Positions 9,148 through 17,694 of a DNA stretch of 64,000 nt are shown piece after piece (position 1 is the first letter of the stretch; each line of letters begins with the position of its first letter). The position numbers and the translations under genes are program-made. The notes below the pieces were generated by a model. That model ran no database searches. It was given only the letters and a program-made list of their open reading frames with translations, and had not been told where the DNA came from. The stretch is from Deinococcales bacterium (GTDB lineage Bacteria; Deinococcota; Deinococci; Deinococcales; JAAFIG01): the NCBI GenBank assembly GCA_025359505.1, contig JANYHH010000101.1, positions 62,001 through 126,000 of the forward strand, read 5' to 3'.

Positions 9148-9515
9148 GCGACTCACGCCTCGAGCCGTACCGGGGGGCGGACATCCTCGAGTTTCTGCGG
9201 CTCGTCACGGGTCTCGAGCTTGCGGTGTGGCGCGACGGGCGTTCGAGCGAGGATGACTTTGAGGTGTACACGCGTTGGTACGGGGACGCCGCGATTGGCA
9301 TGCGGTGTGAAGAGCGCAGCGGTGTTGACCCGCGCACGGGGTACGTCAATCAGGAGCGCACGCGGGCGGTGGTCTACGGTCTCGCTGATCTCGAGTTGAC
9401 CTTAGAAACAGTGGACGGCGTGATCGAGGGCAGCTTCATCAGCTTGCGGGTCAGTGCCGAACCGATTCTCGAGCAAACGATTCTCGAGCTGTTCAGGCGC
9501 AGCTTCTCGAGATGA
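9144..9515 (+). CDS. Conserved-looking hypothetical protein, coupled to the FAD oxidoreductase
   Basis: This 123-residue soluble protein starts with TTG at 9144, overlapping the stop of the flavoprotein gene. I do not recognise the family. The sequence reads like one compact alpha/beta domain with acidic strands (EDDFEVYTRWYG, AVVYGLADLELTLETV) and no cysteines, membrane segment or signal peptide except one Cys in MRCEERS. The coupling suggests a partner or accessory role to the oxidoreductase. It converges on the histidine kinase gene, with only eight bases between their stops. Confidence 0.6.
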   Translation: MSDSRLEPYRGADILEFLRLVTGLELAVWRDGRSSEDDFEVYTRWYGDAAIGMRCEERSGVDPRTGYVNQERTRAVVYGLADLELTLETVDGVIEGSFISLRVSAEPILEQTILELFRRSFSR

Positions 9516-9523
9516 TTGAATGT

Positions 9524-11291
9524 TCAGCGAGCAGACTCGAGTCTTGCGGGATTGACGGGTGCGCTGCCGCGATCACGCAGCGTCCAGCGGGCGAATCGTG
9601 CCCAGACTCGCGCCAAGCCGTTTGACAGCAGCACGGTGATCCACAGCAGCGCCAGCCCAATCACGGTCGCCACCGCCGCTTCGGTGGGCGTTGTCAGTTC
9701 CCAATTGTCCAGCGTGATGACACTGCCTCCGAAAGCCAGAATCAGCGGTGCAGCGACCAGTGCCAATGAAACGCTGAGCAACACCAGCAGCGACAGGCTG
9801 CTGAGCAGTGCGAACGGAATCTTGACGGTGATGTACAAGCCCGCCCACCACGTCATCGGGTCGCGCATGTAAGTGCTCAGCCGTGCGATCACACCGCCTC
9901 GCAGCGGGCGGGATGTGTACGAAATCGGCACGCCCAGCAGCGAATCGTTGAGCCAGCGCTCGAGCTGAGCGACGTACCCAAAAAACCAGAAGGTCGCCAG
10001 CAAGATCGGCAATCCGATCCAGATGATGCTCAAGGCGATGCCGAGCGCGAATCCGATCAGGCTGAGCATCAGGTACATGATCGATAGCGGCAGCGACAAA
10101 CCGTGATAGATCGCTCGAGTCAACGCGCTAGACGCGGCTGACCGAACCTCAATGCTCGGTTGAGGCACGTATCTCGAGCGGATCGGCTTGGTTGGCTGCT
10201 CGAGCACTGCGTTTCTGGACAGCGTGACCGTGAACTCCGCGCCGCCGTCCGGGTGGTTGCGGACTCCGATCCGACCGCCGTGCATCGTCACAATCGCTTG
10301 CGAAACCGCCAAGCCCAATCCGCTGCCCCCGGACGCTCTCGAGCGGCTGCTGTCGCTGCGGTAGAAGCGCTCGAAGACGCGACCCAGCGCTTCACTCGGA
10401 ATGCCAGCGCCAGTGTCGCGCACCCGCAAATTGACGCTGCTGACACCAGTCTCGAGGCTGAGTCGCACGAAACCGTGATCGGTGTGACGCAAGGCGTTCT
10501 CCAAAAGGTTGGCGATCACCTGATGCAAGCGCTCCGCGTCCACATGCAGCCAGACCGCTTCAGGGGCAATCACCTCGAGCCGCAAGCCTTTAGATGCGGC
10601 TCGAGGGGCAAACACCGCGCCGACCGATCTGAGCAGCGCTGCGATGTCCGCGTCGTGGCGCTCCAATGACAGTTGCCCCGCCTCAGCCAGCGACAATGTG
10701 CGTAGATCCGCGATCAAGCGCGACAGCAGTTCCACCTGCCCGATCAGCAGCCCGTACTCGGCTGGGCTACCCTCGAGCACACCGTCGCGCACCGCCTCGA
10801 GCCGCCCGCGCAGGACGGTCAGCGGCGTGCGTAACTCGTGGGCAATCGCCGCGACGCTGACCTTGCGCTCGGCTTCCAGTGCTTCCAAGGTGGACGCCAT
10901 GCTGTTGAAATCGCGCACCAGCCGTGCGGTTTCTGAACCGTCACGCTCATGCAGCGGCGCTCGAGCGTCCCACTCCCCGAGCGCGACTCGCGTAGCGGCT
11001 TCCGACACGCCTTGCAGCGGCGCGGCGATCCGTCTAGCGAGCAGCACCGCCAGCACCACTGCGACGATCACCGATCCGAAAATCAGCGCCAGCAGAATAT
11101 AGTTTTCCTCGGCGCTGAGGTCTGGACTTAAAAGACTCACCGATCAACTTCTCGATCTGCTGCCCCGCCGCCTGCGGAATCCCTCGAGCGACCAGCAGCA
11201 TCACGAAAATCAGCGTGCCAATCACGGAGACGACCGTGACGCCGATAATGAGCAGAAACGCGACCAGCAAGCGCACGACGAGGCGGTTCAT
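9524..11291 (-). CDS. Sensor histidine kinase with C-terminal Sensor-like membrane domain, split by a +1 frameshift
   Basis: Two overlapping frames together make one kinase. Bases 11291-11133 encode the first membrane helix and a short extracytoplasmic loop (MNRLVVRLLVAF to KLIGES). The remainder reads in the frame that is open from 11140 to 9524: a second helix, HAMP, the phospho-acceptor H-box (AIAHELRTPL, His about 101 of the downstream part), the N-box NLLENALRH, DTGAGIP and GGSGLGLAV. Removing one T from the TTTT run at 11130-11133 would join them as ES-LSPDLSAEEN without a stop. After the ATPase domain come about 200 residues with four or more membrane helices resembling the Sensor domain (PF13796) found at the N-terminus of actinobacterial kinases. 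It lies 22 bases downstream of its response regulator. It may be a pseudogene, an assembly error or a recoded gene. Confidence 0.85.
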
Positions 11292-11313
11292 GCCCTCATC
11301 TCCACAGCCAACA

Positions 11314-12006
11314 TCAGTTCACCCAGACGCGGTAGCCGACGCCGCGCACGGTCTCGAGCAGATTGGGCAAGCCAGAGCGCTCTAACTTCTTGCGTAAGTT
11401 CGCTAAGTGCGCGTCCACCACGCGCTCCAAGGCCTCAGAGTCGGGCACGGCGACTTCTAGAAGTTCCGTGCGCGTGAACGTGCGGTTGGTGTGACGGCAG
11501 AGCGTCTCTAAGAGCTTGAATTCAGTCAGCGTCAAATCCAAACGCGAACCACCCACTGAGGCGACCATACCGACCGGATCGATCTCCAACTCGCCAACGC
11601 GCACGACAGTGACCACGGGTTGCTGCGCGGTGCGGCGCAACACTGCCCTGACCCGCGCCACGACCTCGAGCGGCGAGAACGGTTTGACGACGTAATCGTC
11701 CGCGCCGAGCCGCAAGCCCAGCAGCTTATCCAAGTCCTCCGCCATCGCCGTGACCATGATGACGGGCGTGGATGCCACAGCGCGAATGCGTTTCAAGACC
11801 TCCAAGCCATCGAGTTTTGGCAGTTGCACGTCCAGCAGCACCAGATCAGGCTTGGCAGCGCGGTGCAACTCCAAGGCCCGCTCACCGTCCAGCGCGACTT
11901 CCGTGCGGTAGCCGTCGCGCTTTAAGTAGCCCTCTAAGACCTGCGCGATGTGCGGTTCGTCCTCGACGATCAGAATGAGTGGAGTTGCATTCGACACGAT
12001 GTTCAT
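11314..12006 (-). CDS. OmpR/PhoB-family response regulator
   Basis: This is a 230-residue two-component regulator. The receiver domain (about residues 10-122) has the acidic pair in VEDEPH, phospho-acceptor Asp59 in LLDVQLP, a Thr in VTAMAE and the conserved Lys108 in VVKPFS. The C-terminal winged helix (about 135-228) ends ETVRGVGYRVWVN, the standard Trans_Reg_C ending. I chose the ATG at 12006 (MNIVSNATPL) because the 41 codons upstream of it in the open frame overlap the TGCAA repeats and do not resemble the family. The kinase gene follows after 22 bases in the same operon. Autoregulation is likely from the phased repeats directly upstream. Confidence 0.93.
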   Translation of the reverse strand: MNIVSNATPLILIVEDEPHIAQVLEGYLKRDGYRTEVALDGERALELHRAAKPDLVLLDVQLPKLDGLEVLKRIRAVASTPVIMVTAMAEDLDKLLGLRLGADDYVVKPFSPLEVVARVRAVLRRTAQQPVVTVVRVGELEIDPVGMVASVGGSRLDLTLTEFKLLETLCRHTNRTFTRTELLEVAVPDSEALERVVDAHLANLRKKLERSGLPNLLETVRGVGYRVWVN

Positions 12007-12010
12007 AGCA

Positions 12011-12107
12011 TGCAAGCTACTCGAGGCAGATGCAAGCTGATCTGAGGTTTTGCAAAGGAATTGCAAAGACGCCGCGTGGATTTGGGTTCTTTGCACGATC
12101 TTTGCAG
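12011..12107. promoter_or_regulatory. Phased TGCAA direct repeats, probable response-regulator binding sites
   Basis: Six TGCA-type copies begin at 12011, 12031, 12051, 12062, 12092 and 12103; the first four read TGCAAG, TGCAAG, TGCAAA and TGCAAA, the last two TGCAC and TGCAG. The spacings are 20, 20, 11, 30 and 11 bases, all near whole helical turns, so all would face one side of the DNA. They lie immediately before the response-regulator start and about 140 bases from the divergent membrane gene. OmpR-type regulators bind such direct repeats; binding here is inferred. Confidence 0.55.
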
Positions 12108-12247
12108 AGCGTTCGCCACACCCCAACACGAGCAGCGCATCATCGGGTCATCCCCAAAGCGGGATTGGAGGCAAGCGGGCATTCAGCCGAATCTCGAGCC
12201 TCAACCGATAGCACCGCGCTCGTCTCCTCGAGCCGAAAGGACAAATC

Positions 12248-12952
12248 ATGACCGACCCATCCATCACTCAACGCCTCCAAAACGCCGCCCCTCGAGATCG
12301 GCAGCTCGGCATCGGCTTACTGGTTCTCGCAGGCTTGGTGGTGCTGGCCAGTTTCAACGGCGCACTCAGCGGCTTTTTCACCCTCGGCACGCTGGCGCTC
12401 GGGTTTCTGGTCGCGCATCGCCGCACTCGGTTGCACGGTCTGGCCGTACCCGGCGGCATCCTCGCGGGCATTGCCATCGGCGTGCTGCTCGAGGGAATCA
12501 CGCCGTTCTCCGGCATCGCCGTTGCTGGGATCGCGTTTGGCTTCTGGCTCGTCAAAATCCTCGAGCCGCAGCGTCACGCGTGGGCTGGCTACGTCGCACT
12601 GGGCTTCGCGGCGATTGCAGGCTTGGTGTTCGTCACCGAGAACGCTTGGGCGGTGGCTTTGGCGCTGATCCTCGCTGGCGTCTACGTGCTTTCGCGCCGC
12701 AACGCGAGTGTGGCTCGAGAATCTGCGACCGAGATCGCCGCAGCGCAACCCACTGCACTCGAGCGTTTACTGGCTTGGCGGGCAGCAGTCGCGCAGCGCG
12801 ATGGGCAACCCGAAGCGGAGATCTTACGCACCGAGCAGCTCGAGCGCTTGGCGACGCTGCGAGCGCAAAATGTGGATGGGCTGTTCGGCGTGCTCGACAC
12901 CGCGCAGATCGAGCGTCACGGCAAGGCACTGCTCACAGTCATGCGAGGTTGA
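12248..12952 (+). CDS. Membrane protein with C-terminal HRDC-like domain
   Basis: This 234-residue protein has five or six hydrophobic segments in residues about 20-155 and a soluble C-terminal domain in residues about 170-234. The tail reads ALERLLAWRAAVAQRDG, then ILRTEQLERLATLRAQ, then LFGVLDTAQIERHGKALL, which matches the helix pattern of HRDC domains (nucleic-acid-binding modules usually at the end of RecQ helicases or RNase D). Such a fusion to a membrane region is unusual. The gene is divergent from the two-component operon and shares its repeat-rich control region, so it may be a target or partner. An RBS AAAGGAC lies before the ATG. Confidence 0.75.
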   Translation: MTDPSITQRLQNAAPRDRQLGIGLLVLAGLVVLASFNGALSGFFTLGTLALGFLVAHRRTRLHGLAVPGGILAGIAIGVLLEGITPFSGIAVAGIAFGFWLVKILEPQRHAWAGYVALGFAAIAGLVFVTENAWAVALALILAGVYVLSRRNASVARESATEIAAAQPTALERLLAWRAAVAQRDGQPEAEILRTEQLERLATLRAQNVDGLFGVLDTAQIERHGKALLTVMRG

Positions 12953-13082
12953 AGTGGGGTAGCGCTTCGAGAGATCGGTAACGTATCTTGGCGGGCGGAC
13001 TGCGAAAACCGTGTCCTGCTTGAGCGGTTGCGAAAATCTCGTAGGCGGCAGTTTAAGCAAAAACGTGTACCGAACGATTTAG

Positions 13083-13200
13083 CTTTGCTCCCTCTCCCAC
13101 GCGTGGGAGAGGGTTGGGGAGAGGGGATGAGCGCAGCGAATGCTTTTGACGTTCAAGGTCAACAGCAACTCGCCCCTCACCCGCAGGGGGAGGCGAGAAA
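13083..13200. repeat. CCCTCTCCC-type interspersed repeat, copy B1
   Basis: CTTTGCTCCCTCTCCC opens a perfect hairpin (CCCTCTCCCACGCGTGGGAGAGGG, read in two parts), followed by GATGAGCGCAGCGAATGC and a second pyrimidine/purine-rich arm ending GGGGGAGGCGAGAAA. A close relative is at 49862-50021. It lies in the 434-base gap between the HRDC membrane gene and the DUF58 gene; I see no gene in the rest of that gap. Confidence 0.75.
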
Positions 13201-13386
13201 TCGCGTCTGTGGCGCTAAAAATCCCTAAACTACTGAGTTCGGTAACTTCAGGGTAAGAATTCGTCGCAATTCAGTGCGTCTGTGATGTAAGCGTGAGTTA
13301 ACCGAATCATGCCGTTATCAGTAATGCAAGTTGAGCGAAGCGTGGCTCGAGCATTGCAACACTCGAGCCTCAACAATTCACCCGAC

Positions 13387-14103
13387 TCAGCCGCGCTCGA
13401 GAATTCGGGCGCGGCGCAGGCGTGCGAACGCATCGGCGAAGTCAGCGCCGCGCAGTTGCGCGTGACGCAAGCCCAGTGAGCGCGTCAAGCCCGCCAGCCC
13501 CTCGAGATGCTGGGCAAGCCGCGCCAAGTACGCCAGTCGCGCCGCGTCGTCCACTTCCCGCACGTTGGCACTCTCCGCGTCGGTGATGCGCCACGTGCCA
13601 AGCGGCGGCTCGAGGTCATCGGCGGAGAGAAGCTGAACCAAGCTGACATCGAAACCACGTGATTTCAGCGCCAATAACCCAGCGCGAATCTGGGGCAGCG
13701 GCTCTAAAAGATCGCTGAGCAGCACGACCAGCCCCGCTTTCTCCAATGCGAGGCGAGATAAACCGCTTCGCAAATCCGTCACGCGCCGCTCGAGCAGCAG
13801 ATCCGAACGGGTGAAGTTTTTTAAGAAGCGAGCGATTTGCGTAGCATCCAATTGCTTGGCAGTCATGCTGGCGCTTTCGTCCAGCACCAGATACACGCGG
13901 CTGCTTCGCTGGGCTTGAAACTTGCGCGTGAACAACTTGCCGCTGCGGGCGTAGACGTTCCAATCGACGAATCTCGGATCGTCGCCCGCTTCGTAAGGGC
14001 GGTACTCCATGAATTCGGAGCCGCCGCCAGACAGCCTCGAGACGCGCTCACCCGCGCCAGTGGACAGGGCGCGGCTCGAGAGTCTGAAGGTGCGGAGCGT
14101 CAT
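13387..14103 (-). CDS. DUF58 domain-containing protein
   Basis: This 238-residue protein carries the DUF58 signature in EYRPYEAGDDPRFVDWNVYARSG, read in two parts around residues 33-55, followed by a von Willebrand A-like fold with LVLDESASM, the usual metal-site DxSxS pattern. It has no membrane anchor, unlike the longer members of the family. DUF58 proteins are almost always encoded beside MoxR ATPases, as here, where the MoxR gene lies upstream on the same strand. The pair probably acts as an AAA chaperone with a VWA-type adaptor for assembling or activating another complex. The target is not visible in the neighbourhood. Confidence 0.9.
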   Translation of the reverse strand: MTLRTFRLSSRALSTGAGERVSRLSGGGSEFMEYRPYEAGDDPRFVDWNVYARSGKLFTRKFQAQRSSRVYLVLDESASMTAKQLDATQIARFLKNFTRSDLLLERRVTDLRSGLSRLALEKAGLVVLLSDLLEPLPQIRAGLLALKSRGFDVSLVQLLSADDLEPPLGTWRITDAESANVREVDDAARLAYLARLAQHLEGLAGLTRSLGLRHAQLRGADFADAFARLRRARILERG

Positions 14104-14180
14104 CGCGGGGTCAATTCACAAAGCGCGACCTCGAGCACCCGAAACCGCGTGCAGACGTGCTCGGCATCACTCGAGCACCA

Positions 14181-14215
14181 TGCTCGGGGAGTACATGCTC
14201 GGGGAGTACATGCTC
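14181..14215. repeat. 15-base tandem repeat with CTCGGG/CTCGAG core
   Basis: The unit TGCTCGGGGAGTACA occurs twice in tandem (14181-14195, 14196-14210) and a third partial unit, TGCTCGAG, follows. It lies in the 160-base spacer between the MoxR and DUF58 genes, so it is probably transcribed with them. The first two units differ from CTCGAG by one base. Confidence 0.8.
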
Positions 14216-14263
14216 GAGCAGCACCGTCCTTCCCCTTCGCCTTTCGCCCTTCGCCTTCTTTCA

Positions 14264-15193
14264 TCACTTGACCTTTTCCAGCACGCCCTTCAATACATCC
14301 GCGACTTGCACACCCTCGAGTTCAGCTTCAAAGCCCATGATGACGCGGTGCGTGGCTGATAGCGGCAGCGCCCGCAGCACGTCCTCGCGGCTGACGAAAG
14401 CCCGAGCGCCCAGCAATGCGAAGGCTCGAGCCAAATTGAGCAGCGCCTGCGCTCCGCGTGGCGATAAGCCGTAACGCACGCGCTTGTCAGAATGCGTGGC
14501 TTCGACCAGTGCGACGATGGTCTCGAGCATCGGTTGCGAGACGGGGACGCTTGCCGTGATGCGGCGCAACTCGAGCAGTTCCCCCGCCTCGAGCGCTGGA
14601 TTAGCAGACTTGACCGCGCCCGCCTCGAGAATGCGTTTCAGGGTCTCAGGCGTTGGGCGCTCGACGGTGATTTTTGATAGGAACCTGTCCAGTTGCGCCT
14701 CGGGCAGTGGGTACGTGCCCTCCATCTCCAACGGGTTCTGCGTAGCGATCACGATGAAGGGCTGCGGCAATTCGGCGCGTTCACCGGCTGTCGTGACCGC
14801 GCCCTCCTGCATCGCCTCCAGAAGGGCGCTCTGGGTTTTCGGGGTGGCACGGTTGATCTCGTCGGCCAGTAAGAGCTGCGTGAAGACCGGCCCGCGCTGG
14901 TGACGGTATTGTAATTGGCCGCCCGTGGTGTCGATCACCTGCGTTCCCGTGACATCGGCCGGCATCAAATCCGGCGTGAACTGAATGCGCTTGTACTCCA
15001 GACCAGCGGCGCGAGCGAAGTTCTGCGCCAGCAGCGTCTTACCCAAGCCCGGCACGCCCTCTAAAAGCGCGTGACCGCCCGCGAAAGCCGTGGCGATCAG
15101 GTTCTCAATCACCGTCTCCTGCCCGATCAGCACGGCTTCTAAGGAGCGCTTCAAGCGCCGCGCCGCGTCGTTGGCTCGCTCCACGCCGTCCAT
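14264..15193 (-). CDS. MoxR family AAA ATPase
   Basis: This 309-residue AAA+ ATPase has Walker A in GVPGLGKTLLA (about residues 40-50), Walker B in LLLADEINRA, the MoxR-typical TPKTQSALLEAMQE that follows it, and sensor 1 in VIATQNPLEMEGTYPLPEAQLDRF, read in two parts. The lid domain contains the YGLSPRGAQALL sensor 2 region. MoxR proteins are cytosolic chaperones that work with VWA-domain proteins; the DUF58 gene directly downstream is the expected partner. The start ATG at 15193 (MDGVERAND) gives the usual family length. Confidence 0.95.
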   Translation of the reverse strand: MDGVERANDAARRLKRSLEAVLIGQETVIENLIATAFAGGHALLEGVPGLGKTLLAQNFARAAGLEYKRIQFTPDLMPADVTGTQVIDTTGGQLQYRHQRGPVFTQLLLADEINRATPKTQSALLEAMQEGAVTTAGERAELPQPFIVIATQNPLEMEGTYPLPEAQLDRFLSKITVERPTPETLKRILEAGAVKSANPALEAGELLELRRITASVPVSQPMLETIVALVEATHSDKRVRYGLSPRGAQALLNLARAFALLGARAFVSREDVLRALPLSATHRVIMGFEAELEGVQVADVLKGVLEKVK

Positions 15194-15449
15194 TCACTCG
15201 CCCCCGTGAAGTGTTGAGCCTGTTGCAGATGGCTCGAGGCATATTGACTGATCGCGTTCATGGAAATAAGTCATCGGTACGGCGCAGCCTAGCAGGTTGC
15301 CAACCGATCAACGGTGACAGCGTTGTGACGAAATCGACAAGTCGGAGATCAATCGAAAATCAACGCCAATTGTTTCGCAACAAGCCTTCAGCGCAGCCCC
15401 CCGATCCCTCGAGCGCAAATCGTGAACCCTATAAGGCATACTGAGCAAT

Positions 15450-16172
15450 GTGGATTCTGCTGTGCTGCAAAAAGAAGCCAGAAGCAAGCTCACCAAATCG
15501 GCGCGGCTGCTCGAGCTGGCCGCCAACCGCGACCTGAAGGTGCAATTGTCGGTCGCCAATAACCCACACTCGCCAAGCGCCGCCCTCGAATATCTGGCTG
15601 GGCACGGCAAGTTCAACATCCTCAAAGCCGTCGCCAAGAATCCCTCGACCCCCGCGACTGTCCTCGAGACGCTGGCCGCGCACCAGCAAGCCACGGTCTG
15701 CGCGGCGGTGGCGGGCAACCCGAACACGCCGCAAAAAGCGCTCGAGCATTTGGTGCGGCACGCAGACTCCAAGGTGCGCGAGGCGATCACCGACAACCGC
15801 AACGCGAGTGCGAAGGTGTTGGAGCGCTTACGGGATGACCCCGATCCGACCGTGCGCTACTGGCTGGCCTACCGCGCTTACTGCCCAGTTTCCGTGTTGG
15901 AAAAACTCAGCCGCGACCCAGACGCCACAGTGCGGGCTTGCGTCGCTTGGAACCCTCAGACCCCTCGAGCCGCACTGATTGCACTCGCAACCGACGCCGA
16001 GTCAGCCGTGCGAGCCGTGACGATCAAGGGCTTGTGGCGCTTCAGACAGAGCGATTTGAGGAGCGGCGTGCAAGACGCCGAAGTGTTTGAGCTGCTGCGT
16101 CAACTTGCGGCTGACCCCGATCAGGTGGTGCGCGAGGTCTACGTCAAAGAACACATTCCCGTCTACGTCTAA
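15450..16172 (+). CDS. Leucine-rich repeat variant (LRV)/HEAT-like repeat protein
   Basis: This 240-residue protein is built from about eight repeats of 22-24 residues with the pattern V..AVA.NP.TP..VLE.LA.H, as in VAKNPSTPATVLETLAAH and VAGNPNTPQKALEHLVRH. This is the LRV pattern (PF01816) of alternating helices, used for protein-protein contact. No signal peptide or membrane segment is present. The start is GTG at 15450; an overlapping ATG two bases earlier is out of frame. It is divergent from the MoxR gene with about 256 bases between them, in which I see nothing certain. A clear terminator follows the gene. Partners are unknown. Confidence 0.85.
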   Translation: MDSAVLQKEARSKLTKSARLLELAANRDLKVQLSVANNPHSPSAALEYLAGHGKFNILKAVAKNPSTPATVLETLAAHQQATVCAAVAGNPNTPQKALEHLVRHADSKVREAITDNRNASAKVLERLRDDPDPTVRYWLAYRAYCPVSVLEKLSRDPDATVRACVAWNPQTPRAALIALATDAESAVRAVTIKGLWRFRQSDLRSGVQDAEVFELLRQLAADPDQVVREVYVKEHIPVYV

Positions 16173-16248
16173 CCATGTCTTCAACCTGCTCGAGTACACC
16201 CCAGTACACCCTCGAGCAATTAAATTAGCGATCGTTCTCGAGCATGTA

Positions 16249-16270
16249 GAACGGGTAATTACCCGTTTTT
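16249..16270 (+). terminator. Intrinsic terminator after the LRV gene
   Basis: AACGGGTAATTACCCG followed by TTTTT forms a perfect stem with almost no loop, about 77 bases after the stop at 16172. A GTAGGGGCGA-type repeat begins directly after the T-tract. Confidence 0.8.
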
Positions 16271-16299
16271 CGTAGGGGCGAGGCACGCCTCGCCCGCAG
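16271..16299. repeat. GTAGGGGCGA-type hairpin repeat, copy 5
   Basis: CGTAGGGGCGAGGC..GCCTCGCCCGC forms a tight stem (GGCGAGGC/GCCTCGCC) and abuts the terminator of the LRV gene. Confidence 0.8.
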
Positions 16300-16310
16300 T
16301 TAGAGCCGCG

Positions 16311-16346
16311 AATCTCGAGCCAGAGAATCTCGAGCCAGAGAATCTC
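16311..16346. repeat. 15-base tandem repeat containing CTCGAG
   Basis: The unit AATCTCGAGCCAGAG occurs at 16311-16325 and 16326-16340, followed by a partial AATCTC. The period of 15 equals that of the tandem repeat near 14181, though the unit differs. It lies just beyond the 3' end of the DUF1501 gene. Confidence 0.85.
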
Positions 16347-16379
16347 TTGTTCTCGAGTCACCCGCAGCCCATCGGTTAA

Positions 16380-17576
16380 CTACCGCAACAAGTACCCAAG
16401 GGCCGCGAAGCTCTCCTTTCCGAAGACCTCGCGGCTGGGTACGCCCAGCCAGCCGTCGAGCGCTTCGCTGTACACGCCGCGAAAATCGGTGGTGAAGCGC
16501 GGATCGCCGTCGTCCAGCTTCTCTAAGTCCGGCGCAGCGCCGTGCAGACCGCCTTTGACGCCCTTGCCGATGGCGAACATCACGCCCGCTTTGCCGTGAT
16601 CCGTGCCCGCGCTGGCGTTCTCCGTCAAGCGCCGCCCGAACTCCGAAAACCCCAGCATCAGCACGTCGTCGGCTCTGCCCTGCGCGGTCAGATCGCTGCG
16701 AAACGCGCTCACGGCGCTCGAGAGCGTCTCGAGCAGCTTTGGGTGATCCTCGGGCTGGCCAGCGTGGGTGTCGAAGCCGCCTAAGCTCACGTAGTAAACG
16801 CGCAGACCGACATCGGCAGCGATCAACCGGGCGACATCGCGCAGGTTGCTGGCAAAGCCGCTTTTGGGGTACGCCGCGCCCGCTTTGTACTTGGCGAGGC
16901 TCTTTTGCACTCGAGCCGTGTTGCCGAGCGTCTGCACGAGGTTTTTACGCAGCAACTCGGTTTTGCCCTTGTCGCTGTAGCCTTCGACAGGTTGCGCTAA
17001 AAGCTCGCGGTACGCGGCGTCCAGCTTAGGCTCTAATTTCAGTTGGAAGCGGTCCACGCTGTCGATGCTCGGCAGGATCACTTCGCTGCTGCGGAGCGCC
17101 AGCGGCGTGGTGCTGCCGAAGTTCGTCGCGCAGAACGGGTCGCCCCAGCGGTCAGCCAACTTGCCAATCCAGCCTTCAGTCTCGCGTGCCAGCGGGTCGG
17201 CGCTGTGCCAGATCGCCATGCTTTCAAAATGGCTGCGGTTCGGGTTCGGGTAGCCCACGCCTTGCACCACCGCCAGTTCGCCACTGTCCCACAAGCCCAT
17301 CCACGGTTTCAGCGCTGGGTGAAACCCGAAGTCGCCGCTCAGCGGCAACACCTCTTTTTTAGAAACCGCGATCACTGGCCGCGCCGCGTAATACGCGCCG
17401 TTGCTGTACGGCACGAGCGTGTTCAAGCCGTCATTGCCGCCCGAGAGCTGCAAAACCACCAGAATCTTGCCGCGCTCACTCCCGGCGGCTCGAGCGGTGC
17501 GCTCCAAGAAGCCCGGCATCCCCGCACTGGCTGCGAGCGTGACAAACGATGTCTTGAGGAAATCCCTGCGCTTCAT
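16380..17576 (-). CDS. DUF1501 domain-containing exported protein, first copy
   Basis: This 398-residue protein has a twin-arginine leader ([19 protein letters not shown]) at its start, so it is probably folded in the cytoplasm and exported by Tat. The body carries the DUF1501 pattern: [14 protein letters not shown] near residue 46, [16 protein letters not shown], and [21 protein letters not shown], which resembles metal-binding sulfatase-like segments. I take the ATG at 17576, because the ten codons before it would displace the Tat motif. It is encoded directly downstream of a DUF1800 gene, the usual arrangement. A close paralogous pair lies at 44828-47634. Function is unknown for the family. 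Confidence 0.92.
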   Translation of the reverse strand: MKRRDFLKTSFVTLAASAGMPGFLERTARAAGSERGKILVVLQLSGGNDGLNTLVPYSNGAYYAARPVIAVSKKEVLPLSGDFGFHPALKPWMGLWDSGELAVVQGVGYPNPNRSHFESMAIWHSADPLARETEGWIGKLADRWGDPFCATNFGSTTPLALRSSEVILPSIDSVDRFQLKLEPKLDAAYRELLAQPVEGYSDKGKTELLRKNLVQTLGNTARVQKSLAKYKAGAAYPKSGFASNLRDVARLIAADVGLRVYYVSLGGFDTHAGQPEDHPKLLETLSSAVSAFRSDLTAQGRADDVLMLGFSEFGRRLTENASAGTDHGKAGVMFAIGKGVKGGLHGAAPDLEKLDDGDPRFTTDFRGVYSEALDGWLGVPSREVFGKESFAALGYLLR

Positions 17577-17694
17577 GTGACTCCTTATTGAGATCGGCTC
17601 GAGCAACCTCGAGATTGGCGCTTCGTTGACTGAATAGACACTCGAGGTTTCGCCTGTGCGCTCTGCGCTCTGCCCTCGGCGCTCTGCATCCCGC

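Noticed and set aside
17585-17689. 34-codon frame between the first DUF1800 and DUF1501 genes, considered as counterpart of the 46301 small ORF
   Set aside because: It has no good ribosome site, is Gln/Ser/Arg-rich without the CxxC motif, and shares nothing with the small ORF of the second pair.
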